Under the pieces are notes generated by a model. It saw only the letters and a list, made by a program, of their open reading frames with translations. It did no database searches and was not told the origin of the DNA. Shown here piece by piece: positions 35,342-47,872 of a stretch of DNA of 64,000 nt. Source of the DNA: Punica granatum. Its lineage: Eukaryota; Streptophyta; Magnoliopsida; Myrtales; Lythraceae. How positions within the stretch are numbered: the stretch's first letter is position 1; each line of letters begins with the position of its first letter. The DNA lies in the NCBI RefSeq assembly GCF_007655135.1, contig NC_045128.1, positions 29,110,811-29,174,810 on the forward strand, given 5' to 3'. The position numbers and the translations under genes were made by a program.

Positions 35342-38204
35342 ATGGGAAGAACGAGAATTTGCCCTTGGTTTCGCTCGTACTTTTATTATGTTGTTCCACG
35401 AGCTTAGTTTCTGCAGCACAACAAGAGAAGGATGATGCAAAGTACAAGGATCCAAATGAACCTGTCGAAGCTCGAGTCCAAGACCTACTCAAGAGGATGA
35501 ACCTAGCAGAGAAGATCGGTCAGATGACACAGATCGAGAGGGTTAATGCCTCGCGGGAAGTCATGAAGAAGTACTTCGTTGGTATGTTAAACATATGTGC
35601 ACTTATACGTTGCCTTTTCTTTAAGTTCTTCCATCTTTTTTAACGTGGAAAGGTTTGATCTCGCACCAAATTGTAAGCTCTGCCACAATCGTTAAGCATA
35701 ACGAAGTTCACCATGGTAACATTTGTTACGAAAGTTAATGCACAACGTGGTGTAAATTAACCTTACAGGTAGTGTATTGAGTGGAGGAGGAAGCGTACCT
35801 TCCAAGCAAGCTTTACCTCAGAAATGGGTTCGAGCGATGAACAAGATAATGAAAGGGTCCCTTTCTACCCGTCTTGGGATTCCTATGATTTACGGTGTCG
35901 ATGCTGTGCACGGCCATAACAATGTATACAAGGCCACCATCTTCCCACACAATGTCGGCCTCGGAGCCACCAGGTAGGAATGAAACATTACAAATTTATC
36001 CACTTCGTCGATGTCTCAAACATCAATGTCATCTGCCAGTTTCATGACAATTAATGCCTAGGGATCCCAACCTCGTGAAGAGGATCGGCGCCGCAACCGC
36101 ACTGGAGGTTCGGGCAACTGGCATTCCATACGCTTTTGCTCCGTGCACCGCGGTAATATAATATATATATATATATATATATATAATCGATCGATTTCAA
36201 ATATTCCATTGCCGCATCTACTTTTTTGTGTTATTAATAACTGTTAATTTTCATGAAAAAATATTAATTTTGATATTAATTTTGCAGGTATGTAGGGATC
36301 CAAGGTGGGGAAGGTGCTACGAGAGCTATAGTGAAGACTACAAGATTGTTCAAATGATGACTGAACTCATCCCCGGCTTGCAGGGCGATGTCCCTTCCAA
36401 ATTGAAGGGCACTCCCTTTGTTGCTGGAAAGTATGATGAAGTTCATCAATTATAAATTAAAATTGCCCGATTTAAAATTTTTATGTAATTTGAAATTATC
36501 CCAAAAAAAAATTCCTGAATTGATTGCGACTATGTGGTGTAGGACCAAGGTTGCAGCCTGTGCCAAGCACTACGTTGGGGATGGAGGGACGGTGAGGGGT
36601 ATCAATGAGAACCACACGATCGTGAGCTCAGAGGATCTTTACTCCATCCACATGCCTGCCTACCTTGACTCGGTGGCAAAGGGCGTCTCCACCGTCATGG
36701 CTTCTTATTCGAGCCTCAACGGGGTGAAAATGCACGCAAACTACCCTATGCTGACTGGCTATCTCAAGAACAAACTCGGATTCAGGGTGATCAATTAGCT
36801 GCTTTTTTCGTAATTTCATCGAGAAAATTTCACTCATCTATTCGAAAACTAATGGGAGATGTGCTTGGAACTTTCTTTTTTTGCTTTTTTCAGGGATTTA
36901 TCATCTCAGATTGGCAGGGGATTGACAGGATTACTTATCCTCCTCACTCAAACTATACCTACTCGGTTCAGGCTTCGATTCTAGCCAGTGTTGACATGGT
37001 CAGCTATTTTATATGTGGACATTGATCTATCTTTGGCTACATCTTTCCTATTATTTATATGCGCTCATTTCACAGGTTATGGTGCCTTATAACTACACAG
37101 AATTCATCGGCATATTGACAGATCTCGTTAACAAGAAGGTCATCCCAATGAGCCGCATCGATGATGCTGTCACAAGGATCCTGCGGGTCAAGTTCAGCAT
37201 GGGCCTCTTTGAGAACCCTTTGGCTGACAACAGCTTAGCTGACAAACTCGGATGCCAGGTTAGCCAGCATATGCCCGAGAAACAAATTAACCTATATGGA
37301 TCCATTCATGAACCTCTCATTCGTTAACATGTGAAGTTCATAAACTGTTTTTGTTGGGACATGGGAAATGGTAGGAGCACAGAGAATTGGCCAGGGAGGC
37401 TGTGAGAAAATCGCTGGTTCTGCTGAAGAACGGCAAGTCAGCCGGCGAGCTTCTGCTGCCCCTCCCCAAGAAGGCGGCCAAGATTTTGGTGGCTGGGACG
37501 CATGCCGACAACTTGGGCTACCAATGTGGCGGTTGGACCATCGCGTGGCAGGGCCTCAGCGGCAATAACCTCACTGCCGGTATAAATATTACGTTTATCG
37601 TCTTCTATAATACCGACTTCAGTTAACCCTCATACCTTAAAACTAGAAACATAAGGATCGATTGTCTTGTCTTGTTTGACATGAATGTAATGAATGTGGT
37701 ACAGGAACAACCATCCTCAAGGCCATCAAAGAAACAGTTGATCCGACCACAAAGGTTGTCTTCAAGGAGCACCCTGACTCAGGCTTCATCAAGTCCAACC
37801 ACTTCTCCTGCGCCATCGTGGTTGTGGGTGAGCCTCCCTATGCCGAGACCATGGGTGATAACACGAACCTCACTCTGCCTGATCCTGGACCTGCAGTGAT
37901 CAAGAATGTCTGCCGATCCATCAAGTGTGTTGTAATAATAGTCTCAGGCCGGCCTCTGGTGATTGAGAAGTATGTCCCCAAGATGGACGCCCTTATCGCT
38001 GCCTGGCTCCCTGGGAGCGAGGGTCAGGGTGTGGCTGATGTTCTCTTCGGTGATTATGGATTCTCCGGCAAGTTAGCCAGAACCTGGCTCAAGAGGGTCG
38101 ACCAGTTACCGATGAATGTAGGGGACAGCCACTACGACCCACTTTTCCCGTTTGGGTTTGGGCTTGAAACCAAGCCATCACACGACAAGAGAATTGAAAG
38201 CTAG
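35342..38204 (+). pseudogene. GH3 beta-D-glucan exohydrolase, copy 1 with start-region frameshift
   Basis: Nine exons: 35342-35581, 35769-35973, 36062-36152, 36288-36430, 36543-36786, 36894-36998, 37076-37258, 37375-37579, 37705-38204. They encode a glycoside hydrolase family 3 enzyme of the type that removes glucose from cell-wall beta-glucans. From codon 35,359 to the stop the spliced frame is open for 632 codons. It includes [51 protein letters not shown], the nucleophile box [47 protein letters not shown] and the C-terminal LFPFGFGL. The only plausible ATG (35,342, matching the start of copy 2) is out of frame by one base with the signal peptide [13 protein letters not shown], and no other in-frame ATG precedes it. 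It is either a recent pseudogene, an assembly indel, or an unusual start. All other exons look functional. Confidence 0.85.
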
Positions 38205-39040
38205 GAGAGTGCGAAATTTTTGTATGATGTGAACATGGAATTTGTTATCCAATTGTGGTATGACTTCCTTTTTTTTTTCCCCTAGTGTAAATACCAAAAA
38301 ATGCACAATCCGTTTCTCTTTTCGATAGTTCTTGTAAGAATCACATACATATATGCATGTGTATATGCATTTCACGACCAGTTCAATTGATTCTTTTTTA
38401 GTTGTAATAGGATAGGATGGCTCATGCATGGGACCTAATACGTGAAATTGAAAACTAAATAAAGGGAGCTATTATGAGAATCGAACGGGTCTTTCTAGCA
38501 TTACATCGAGTTAACATAATACATTTGATACTTTCAGTTCAAGTATTAAATACTTCAGTTCAAGTGTTTAGTACTTTCAATAATCGTGATTAATATAAGT
38601 ATTTTTTACTTCTACTTCTAGAACTTAAGTGTTCAGTATTACGGTTGAAGTGATTAGTATTTTGTATAATCCATCACAAATAGTAAAAATATTAAACACT
38701 TGAATTGAAGTACTAAACATTTGAACAAAAGTATCATGCGTGTCATCGAACTCGAGATGTCATGCTAGAATTTTCCCAAACTTAGATACTCTAAATTATC
38801 ATACAATCTGTTACTACATCATACCCATTTCTCAGTTTAGTCAAATTTTTACACAGAAAATAAGATGAGAGAAAGTGAAAATTTTTTTCAAGTATTTTGC
38901 ATTTATTCGTTGAAAGAAAAGACCATTTTCTTTTTGGTGAATAGGAAATTTCATTCTCGCTAACTTATTTATACACAAACTAGGGACTTCCGGTAACACA
39001 TTTTTAGGGGTTCCGGAAGATCCCACCAGGACCATTGGCC
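38205..39040. other. Gene-free interval
   Basis: AT-rich, with repeated short ACTTCAGTTCAAGT/TATTAAACACTTG motifs at about 38,520-38,740 forming a degenerate inverted arrangement. No gene seen. Confidence 0.4.
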
Positions 39041-39044
39041 ATCG

Positions 39045-40345
39045 ACATCCAAAAGAGCAGCATCTTTTTTTGCAATTTTGTGGGCCACGACTACATAATT
39101 CCTATTCACATATATAATACTACTTTTTCGCCTCTATTTACAGACAACAAAGAGACCAGATGCAGTTTGATTGGAATAAGTGACAACGGCCATCGACTCC
39201 TTTCGTGCAGAACCTGAACTAGCTCAGGGCAATCAGACAGAATAGCTGATGCTCTTCCTTCACATGCCCTAGCTAGTCGGAGACCCGCTTTATGGGCAGG
39301 CCAACGCTTCGGCCACAATTGGATCTTCCCCTGTCACCTTATCCACTCTTACCTCCTCAATCTCTCCTTTGTCGCCAAAAGCCACTGCAGCTCCAAAAAG
39401 CCAGGCTTGAGAGCCCCTTTGCTTCACGGCTCCATCCACTTCGATGTCCTCTCATTTTCCGAATTTGCTCCACAGGTGGATGGGCCTTTTGGATTTGATC
39501 ATTCAGGCGAAGGAGCGACCCTGCAGATAATTTTTGATCAGATCCAAACACCACATCAATCTCTGCCGAGACCTTCAGGATCTGTGATGCCACCCAATCC
39601 ACCGAAGGAGACTTTTGGTCGAACACCGATCGATTCCTTTCCAGCCAAAGGCACCATACAACAATACATTTTAAAATAAAAGGATCAGACAAACTTTGCT
39701 CATCACGGTCATGGGCACAAAATAGCCATTCCCCTAAGTTGTTAATATGTATAAGCTCAGTACCAACGTTCAAATTACTCGCAAACCATATCCTTCTAGC
39801 AACTTCACACTCCCAAAAAAATGGAACTCTGCTTCCTCTCCAACATTACAAACAGGGCATCGAGCATCCCATATCCCCATTCTCTTGCTCAAATTTCTAC
39901 CCGTTGGTACCTCTCCCCGCAGCACTCTTCAAATAAAAATCGAATTTTCGGGTGCATTCGAGCCTTCCACAGTCTAATCCGCCACTTCTCTGGAAACATA
40001 CAAGGACTGGTATTCGAGGGGGAGGCGACCAAGTCAGTACAGAGACTCCAGTAAGCCGATCTCACCGTATATTCAGCATATTTTTGTTTCTCCCACACTA
40101 ATCAGTCTGGACTCCGCTCCCGAGCCAGGGGAATATCTTGAATCTCAGGTAGAATCTGTTGTAACAAATTCATATCCCACATCCTCTCCTCCTCTACAAT
40201 CACCTCTTTCACTTTTTGAACCGAATGTAACGTCAGTATTTCGAGACTCAAAGCATCCAGCTGACCGAGTCCTGGTATCCATTTATCCTTGAGAATGTGG
40301 ATGGATTCTCCATCCCCCACAATCCATCGTGATCCCTTTGGTAAT
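39045..40345 (-). mobile_element. LINE 3' part: zf-RVT and RNase H-like region
   Basis: On the minus strand, in order from 40,345 downward, come GDGESIHILKDKWIPGLG (the WIP block after the RT domain); the zf-RVT region with YTVRSAYWSL and KWRIRLWKARMHPKIRFL (usual WK.LWK...PPKIK.F.WR); then VVWCLWLERNRSVFD; and then WPAHKAGLRLARACEGRASAI, ILSDCPELVQVLHERS of the plant LINE RNase H-like domain. This is the usual 3' order of an L1-type element. Frames shift between blocks (40,102-40,320; 39,889-40,098; 39,357-39,773; 39,106-39,318), so it is dead. The RT and endonuclease are absent, as in 5'-truncated LINE insertions. Confidence 0.85.
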
Positions 40346-41227
40346 AAGCTTTGTGCAGCTAAAACCGTTCACAAATGTCACGACCCGAAATTTCGATAGA
40401 ACTTTTCCTAAATTTCATCAAATCCATTATCACATAAAAACTTTTCACATAAAAACTTACTTCTCATAAATTTCCAAAGTATATAACCAATCCATCAATA
40501 TACACTTTTCCGGAGATTTCTTTTTCGCTCTCACATCAGTGATACAACTAACAAAATCTTCAGGTTGTAACATTCTAAAGTCCATTCTATACAAAAATGA
40601 TATCTATCAAATAACTAAGGTTCCTACCTAGTCCTCCAAGCTGATCCCCGATATCAAAAAGTGATTTCTCCGCGTAATCGGAAGCTTATCTGGAAAAATG
40701 TATGCAGGGTGTGAGCTGCATCTCAGTGAGCACTAAATTCCAAAGCAAAATGAATAATAATAAGAGATAAATATATTTTAGACAACCAAATATTCCTATA
40801 GATAGTAGTAGCATAACCAAGTCTATCAATTAATTCACCAACATGACATATTAAACAATACGTACAAATGATTACTAAGTTCTTTCATCAACAATCAATT
40901 GCCCTTATAACCATATAAAACTATTATTAGAATTAACATTTAACCCAACATCATCTTGCGCTCATAGCCTAACTAAATCAAATTAGCAACCACACGGCTT
41001 CAACATAATAATTCAAACAATCATAACAATCATCACATTTACAGCAATCCAACCAAACAAATAATATACAACACAACCAAATCAATATAGCCATAGAGTT
41101 GCATTCCCTCGCAACGGAGTTATGACGGTACCGTGACCCCGCACATCTCACTCATACCATTCTCAACTTCCAATATCCACATCTCATAAGCGGGGGCCGT
41201 TTATTAACCTCCGACGGTAAGAGTTGA

Positions 41228-41456
41228 CCTCAATTTGTATTCCGCCGGGTCTTAGCGGGCCGATCAGGCCCCTTTTTCTATTCCGCCGGGTCCAGCGGCC
41301 GATCAGGCCCCTGTTTATATTCCGTCGGGTCCAGCGGCCGATCATGCCCCAATTTATATTCCGCTGGGTCCAGCGGCCAATCAAGCCCTATTTGTATTCC
41401 GCGAGGTCCAGCAGCCGATCTGACCCATTTTGTAATCCGCCGGGTCTAGCGGTCCC
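41228..41456 (+). repeat. 38-bp minisatellite, six diverged units
   Basis: Six head-to-tail units are built on ATTCCGCCGGGTCCAGCGGC followed by CGATCAGGCCCC and a T/A-rich spacer. The second to fourth are close to 38 bp each; the outer ones are more diverged. Local GC is far above the surroundings. Translated frames on both strands give repetitive peptides (for example RPI-R and IGRWTRRN) that are by-products. Confidence 0.85.
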
Positions 41457-42770
41457 ATGATTATAGTCAAACAACAATCACAAGTACAGTCAATTGCAGC
41501 CATGCCATCACACATCATTAGCCCACACCAAATCCTTATTCCCCAAATTATCACAGTTCTGTATACACAAACACAACCACAATCATTTTTCCAATTGAAT
41601 CACATTATCATCATATTTTTCTTACACAAGCCACATACTCAATCACATTACATATCACAAATCAAGGTGAAACATAAAAGGCCATATTTCTCAGATCCTT
41701 TCCCACAACATTGCAAGACCGATTCCTTAATCTAACTACCACTATATTCGTCTTAAATAATTTATATAATTATAACACATAATTTCACAAGGAAATATAG
41801 TATTCATATAACATACTATAATTATATATATTATTTCACAATGAAATAAAGTACTCACAAAGACCCCCGAAAGTAATAGCTCAATGGGTCGAGCTTTCCG
41901 AGTGTATAGTCTCGGTTTCCTCAGCCCCTATTAAGTTTAAACATAAGGGTTAGATAATATACTAAATAAGAGTAAAAATATGCATCAATTTACCTCCCGT
42001 GCTATTTCCTAGATGTAGCTATAATATAAGATGTTTATAATTAACAAATGCTTCTTCCCTGTCCCTTTCGGTTCCTGACTAACTCTCTAAATAGGAAACG
42101 ATGCAAAATGCTATACACGTGTATTTCTCAAATTATATCAACTTAAGATTCGTTGCAATATATATCCAATGGATGACCAATTTGATCAGCCAAATTCAAG
42201 AAGAGTGCAAGGAATTCTAAGTACTTCTTTGGTTCCAAAATACAAATAAATAAGAGCTTATTCAATCAATCCATCACATGATATCATTATAATGCATGAT
42301 AAATTCTCAAATCAGATCCCTTCTCTAATCCATAGTCAGCTCAAAGAGCAAAATATATGCATATATATACCTATGTACACACACTTGTCTACATCTATAT
42401 ATGTATATATAGATTTTCAGAAGGGCATAGCTATGTGTATTAGAAACCTCCTAACTCAACTAAGAAATTTGCCCCCTGCCTTACAACCGAATTATTCAGC
42501 TTATATAAGTGACCAACTCATTCCAAAACAACATGAGATTAACTCCAAATATGTCCAATTCAACCTATATCAGCTAGGAAAGCTAACTAAATTCTCGTAA
42601 ACTAACCTTTTGAAACTTGATCAGCTAAGATGGATACAGAAAGAGCAACAAACTATGTACAACATAGTAAATATGAATGTTTAAATCATAGATAATCAAC
42701 TTACTAATCAATACTCCAACTTAGTCTTCTTCCTCTTCTTCTTCTCCAAGAATTTTCTCAACTCAGTTCA

Positions 42771-42773
<3 letters not shown>

Positions 42774-42811
<38 letters not shown>
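42774..42811 (+). repeat. (CT)n microsatellite
   Basis: A CT run of about 38 bases in the pyrimidine-rich right end of the 40.4-42.9 kb repeat. Other simple runs include (CT)n near 35,168-35,190 in the GH3 copy 1 leader and (AT)n near 36,161-36,184 in its third intron. Confidence 0.85.
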
Positions 42812-42814
<3 letters not shown>

Positions 42815-43584
42815 CTGGTTCGTTTTCGTTTTCTCTCAGCTAGGGATAGAGCAAGGGAGGGTATGGCTTAAATAAGGAAGAAAAGAAGGAAAAAAAAATG
42901 GTCAAAGATGGTTAAAGGCGGTGGGAAGAAAAGGGCTGCTGAAGAGGAGGCCACTTGGCCCATTCTACACTCATCTCTATCTAACTTCTCATTTTTTTCG
43001 TGTTTTTTTTCATATAGATGAAGATCCAGCCACAAGTTGTGGTATATTATATACATTTAAAAATCCAGCCACAAATTATGGTATATTATATACATGTATG
43101 TTATGTAACCATGCATGTGCATATGGTTATGTATATGCGTGCCTATATATGTGCATTTGGTAAAGACCGGTCTCACAACAGGGGAGAAGAGTGGATTTGT
43201 TGTGGCAAGTTCCACCATCAAGAAGACAACCCACTAATCAAATCATTATTTTATTTCCATTTCTTTTGGTTATTATTATTATCTCCAAACATTCTAAAGC
43301 ACTTGCTGAAAAGAGAAATAGGCCTATACATAGTATACATTCTATGTAAATATATATGTCTGAAAATACCACTTATAAAGCAATTATGATTTACGTAATA
43401 TAATGTGTGTGTATATATATATATGTTTCTATGTATATATGCGAAACTGTAGAGTTTCACATCCAAGTACTTCTTCCTCACTTGTCTCGGCCCAAAGAGA
43501 ATCAGTTGCAGTCATCACTCTCTAGCCCAACTTCCCGATGACAGCGTGCTTACTTCTTACTGTTTCTCGATTTTTTTTTCGATT

Positions 43585-43682
43585 ACAATGGAGACAGAGC
43601 ATGGGTAATCTCACCGAGTATCGAACCTGCAACTTCTTGGTCATTAAACGAGGACGTGTGCCACTGCGCTACACCATCTTTA
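43585..43682 (-). mobile_element. tRNA-derived SINE head
   Basis: On the minus strand GTGTAGCGCAGTGGCAC is a near-perfect A box (TAGCGCAGTGG) and GCAGGTTCGATACTC is a B box, spaced about 35-40 bases apart as in a pol III promoter. A full tRNA cloverleaf is not apparent (no matching acceptor stem), so a SINE is more likely than a tRNA gene. Confidence 0.55.
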
Positions 43683-43744
43683 CTGTTTCTCTATTTGCTT
43701 TTACATTTACGATATTTATAAAAATGCCACGTATATAAAAAAAA

Positions 43745-44170
43745 TCACGTCAACAAAACCATAAAGATCGATTACGAAATAATTCATAAGTGTTACATTT
43801 AGCAAATATTTGAAACTACTTTAGCCAATCTGATACTTTTAGAATTAAAGTTTAAGCTTTTATCTGGTTTTTGAACTTCTCCTAAAACACAGAAGAGAGA
43901 GAGGGAGGGGGCAGATAATGACCCCCTCTCCGAGCCACCACCCCCACCGAGGAGTTCACCGAAGTGGCCGAGAGACGGGCCCACAATCTGCCTCCCCCCC
44001 TCTCTCTCTCTCCAGTCTTTTTTTATTTTCAATATTTTATTTAACGTCGTTAGAGGTTAGTTAATGACAAGGACCAAAGTGATAGATGAATGTGTAATGT
44101 CGGTGGACCTTTTTTATGGCTACGAAAGATTGAGGATGAAATTGATGATTGTTTCAAATGTCAGGGACCA
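43745..44170. repeat. Repeat with GC-rich core
   Basis: AT-rich arms enclose a GC-rich core at about 43,905-44,000 (CCACCACCCCCACCGAGG). Similar short GC-rich cores inside AT-rich non-coding sequence occur at about 7,855-7,935, 25,590-25,680, 45,745-45,830, 46,140-46,230 and 53,570-53,840. Only the first has clear ends. Open frames over these cores are composition artefacts. Confidence 0.4.
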
Positions 44171-45670
44171 TAATAAATAAGAGTTGCGATGGCTATCTGG
44201 AAATTATAGATTTCAAGGATCACTAGTCCGGAGAATTCTAAAGTCATATGACCATTAACTATGATTAAATTATATATATCCCTAGAAAACTTTGAAAGTC
44301 TAGCTTCCAATGCAACAAACCATGCTTGAATTGGAGTTTCTTTTTTTTTTTTTGTAACTATGAATTGGAGTTTTTTAGAAGAAGTTATTGCCAATTGGTA
44401 GGGGCATGGGTCCGAATTAAATGTATAACCTAGGAAAGATGAAAGTAATTGTATCCAACTAGTATAAAAAGGGAGATTGGTTTTGGATGAAAGCATGCTT
44501 GAATTATCGGAATACAAATAATTGCAACTCAAGTTCGAGTCCTCTATTTTTCATGACTTAATATCTCTTGGGTGAATTCCTAAGGATTATTAATTCGTGT
44601 TCTCTCTCTCTCTCTCATCCTTCTGCCATCACAGCACTAGACCCACATATTTCGTGGCTACCGATTTACATATATAATAGGAACATATCATGCGATATTT
44701 CTACTTTTAGATTATGTTTGGTGTGCTGAATCTAAGTAAGGAAAGGATAAACTATTTTCGCTATTCAATGTATGGAAACCCACATAGGATTGAGGAAGAG
44801 ATCCTGCTGCGGTGGCACAAAACGTCGACTTGGAACCAAAATGTTCTAGATTCAATTCTTGTGGGACTTATGTGCCCCTTTATTACGCTTTAATAGTTAA
44901 GATTCTTGTACTAAGTCCACCAGCCTCCCTTATGACCTAAAAAAAAAACACCCACCATATAGGATTGGCTTTAGTAAGTTTTTTCAATTTTAAGGGAGAT
45001 CTACACCCTCTTAGTTATCAGACAAATGCGTGTGTCACGGCATTATACTCTCTTTGATTGAAGTATGTTGCTAATGAATAAAATTGGGTTCCCACTTAAA
45101 TGGGTAGAATATGCCTAAATATAAAAGCAAGAAAGTTGGAAAAGAAGCAATGCAATGGCACGTACCTTCACCTGGTAATATTTTTGGCTTATTTCACTAT
45201 CTGTATCCTTTTATTTACCTTTTTTTTTTTCATTTTCTTATACTAAGTTCATAAATCACTTTTATAATATAAAAGACAACAAAAAATTTAACAAGGAGAA
45301 CAACTGCCTTAGTTGATTTCTCGGTATATCATTTCATCTTTTTAGATTTTCTTTCGTTCATTGCATGGAATATATTCATTTTCCTAATTTTTCTAGAGCT
45401 AATTATATTATTTTATTTGGTGATGCTTTGCAAGTATAATAAATAGATTAAACAATTTAAATTTACGATACTTGCGCTATTTAATTGATTATAATTTTCA
45501 TATCAATTTGTTTTCATGACAAATATTTGAGAAAATTTACTTTAATCATTAGTATTAATCTTATGCCCTTAGGTCATAGGCCAGAAGAACCCTTATATAT
45601 CGGTCTATCTAAGACGACTTGAGGTCATTGCGATCCCTTTTTTATCTTTTGGTGATCGGCTATAGCTGGT
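44171..45670. other. Gene-free interval with a SINE-like fragment
   Basis: About 44,800-44,950 resembles a tRNA-derived SINE (GCTGCGGTGGCACAAAACG A-box-like, AGATTCAATTCTTG B-box-like, A-rich tail). No gene elsewhere; the 123-codon minus frame at 44,161-44,532 has no recognisable features. Confidence 0.4.
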
Positions 45671-45836
45671 GCAGTCGATTTCCCATTTAAAAAAGTAAAT
45701 GAAAACTTCAAAAAAAAGAAGGGACAAATCAAGATTAAGGCAGAGGAGGTGGGGGCTGCCGCCCCCTTACCGGCCAATTGGTGGCCACTAACGACGCCCC
45801 ACCCTCCTCAAATTAGCCGGCACCTCAAAATCTAAA

Positions 45837-46130
45837 GCCGCGTTTAGTTTCAAAGTAGGATTTTAAAATCAGATTTTGATTTTGAAAAAAAATGGTATAA
45901 ATGGGGCCCACACTTTGACTTTGTATGAGTTATTTTGTTTTGTTGTGAAAAAAATGTATAAATGGGGTCCACACTTTGACTTTGTATAAGTTATTTTGTT
46001 TTGTTATGAAAAAAAGTGGTATAAATAGGACAGACTCTTTGACTTTGTATGAGTTATTTTGTTTTGTTGTGAGTAGAATTAGGTTAGAGTTGTGATTTTA
46101 AAATCACATTTGCAAACCAAATAAGACATA
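45837..46130. mobile_element. MITE with three internal ~62-bp tandem repeats
   Basis: Ends GCCGCGTTTAGTTTC and, inverted, GTCTTATTTGGTTTG, each followed by a GATTTTAAAATCA block. Inside, a ~62-bp unit (GGTATAAATGGGGCCCACAC then TTTGACTTTGTATGAGTTAT) is repeated three times with few changes. No coding capacity. The target duplication is not clear, so the superfamily is unassigned. Confidence 0.6.
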
Positions 46131-46548
46131 AAGATGTCAACTGATTTGAGGCCTCTCGTCCTAAGTCGCCACTGACATCGACAAGTGGGGTGGATGCTGG
46201 CAACGACCCCACCCCCTCTCCCCCCCTCTCGATTTGTGATCTGGGGTTTCTCTTCTTCTTTTCTTCTTCTTCTTCTTTTTTTTTGAATTTTTTTAAACTT
46301 TGTAATATAAGATATATATTGACTATCCTTACTTTCAAAATTAAAATAAAGTAAAATTATGATTAAAATTTAAGAAATGCCAAACATTTGCTTTTAAAGA
46401 CAGCAATTTCCAAAGTATTCTATTTTAGTTTAGGCTTTCAGTATTTTGGAAGTATACGAAAGTACTAAACAAAATAATTAACAATGCTATGATGGATCTA
46501 ATTTTAGTACACATTATTACTTGAAATACTGAAACTTTCAAATATTTA

Positions 46549-46953
46549 GGTTATGTTTGGTTTTAGAGTTGAGTAAAGTTGAGTTTTAATTTTAATTGGT
46601 TTTTAATAATTGTGTTGTCGAATTATGAGAAAACGTGTGAAAAATAAATAAATAGTTTAGAGAAAGGAATGATTGTGTTGTTGAATTGTGAAAAAGGTAA
46701 TAAATAGTTGAGAAAATGTAATGATTGTGTTGTTGAATTGTGAAAAAATAATGAATAATTGAGAGAAAATAATAATTGTGTTGTTGAATTGTGAAAAGAA
46801 GTAATGAATAGTTGAAAGAATTTAGTATTAAAAATTGAATTGAATGGTTAAAAAATTGAAGAAAAAATGAAAAGTAATAATTGTATTGTTGAATTAAAAA
46901 TAAGTGGAGTTAAAGTAGAGTAGAGTTAAAAAAATTTTAAAAAACCAAACGGA
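46549..46953. mobile_element. MITE with internal tandem repeats, related to the 26.8-kb MITE
   Basis: The left end ATGTTTGGTTTTAGAGTTGA and the right end (inverted, CCGTTTGGTTTTTT... with AACTCTACTCTACTTTAACT) form imperfect TIRs. The interior holds about five copies of a ~50-bp unit around GATTGTGTTGTTGAATTGTG, the reverse complement of the interior of 26,789-27,091. A clear target duplication is not seen. Confidence 0.55.
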
Positions 46954-47872
46954 TATTTTTAGTTCAAATTGTGAGTACAAATAAATACTACTCTTAGTAA
47001 GTGAAAATACAATGTACGTTGTAAGAACATTGTTAGTATCAAAATCTCCAAAACACTTATTATTTCAATTTCAATATTGAAATCCCTTCTTACTCTCTAA
47101 AAAACCTTCCCCTCGTTGGCCGTTCATAACATTCCAAAACCCTCCCCTCCAAACGCTTTAATAAAGAATATCCCAACATAGTGTTAGTACTTCTTTTCGG
47201 TATGCACTCAGACATCTAGAAGTCCAAAAAATCCCGATTAATCCATTTGGAGTTGGGACGGCAACATGAATTTTCTTTATTCATAAAACTCGAATGGAGG
47301 CCTTGATAAGAGAAACAAGTGCAAAATTACATGAACTAACCCATGTTGGTCAAGGTTTTAGTATTTTGAAAGTACATGAAAGTACTGAACTTTATAACTA
47401 TAAAAGTACTAAAAATCAATCTAATTTCAGTATTTGATTATTCTGACATATTGAAATTCTCAAATAAATATTTTAGAGTCCTTTTATTGAAAAGTTTAGT
47501 ATAATCGCTATACAAACTTATAATATTTACCATATTTTTATGTGGAGCAAATATTAGGATATTGTAATATCTTTTATTGTAAAGTGCATTTTATTCCTTG
47601 ACCATTGGGCCTTGCCCCCCAACCTTTAAAAGAATGGCACTTTACCCCTCAACCTTCTTGAAGAGAAGCAATGCGCATCCAGGTCGGCTACTTCCTCAAC
47701 CATTTTTTGGCAAAAAATTTAATTTATAATTAATATATTAATTTAAAATTTGAAAATTAATATCAAATACTAGATAATTTGGAAGAGGAAAAGCAAAGGG
47801 TCCTGAGGGAGGGAGAGAGAGAAAGGGGATAGTAGCTTGTCGGCTGCCATCGCCAGATACCACCTCACATAC

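Larger units (their letters stand above)
40372..42880 (-). repeat. Non-coding repeat of uncertain class
   Basis: This 2.5-kb block begins at TGTCACGACCCGAAATTTCG and has no protein-coding frame. It holds a 38-bp minisatellite (separate entry), a GTGTGAGCTGCATCTCAGTG motif near 40,710, and at its right end a CT tract. Read on the minus strand, that end has TATA-like TTATTTAAGCC (about 42,868-42,878) followed by a GA-rich leader. That organisation suggests a non-autonomous retroelement or a non-coding transcription unit running leftward. I found no LTR pair or TSD. Composition differs from the AT-rich flanks. Confidence 0.4.

Noticed and set aside
41184..41460. CRISPR-like or repetitive-protein interpretation of the regular repeats
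   Set aside because: Plant nuclear context, diverged units without unique spacers, and no associated genes: a minisatellite explains it.
42868..43481. Frames of 62-123 codons around 43 kb
   Set aside because: Low-complexity AT-rich DNA with tandem TATATACAT-type motifs; no family features.
43585..43682. tRNA gene on the minus strand
   Set aside because: A and B boxes are good, but I cannot fold an acceptor stem or a convincing anticodon arm; a tRNA-derived SINE fits better.
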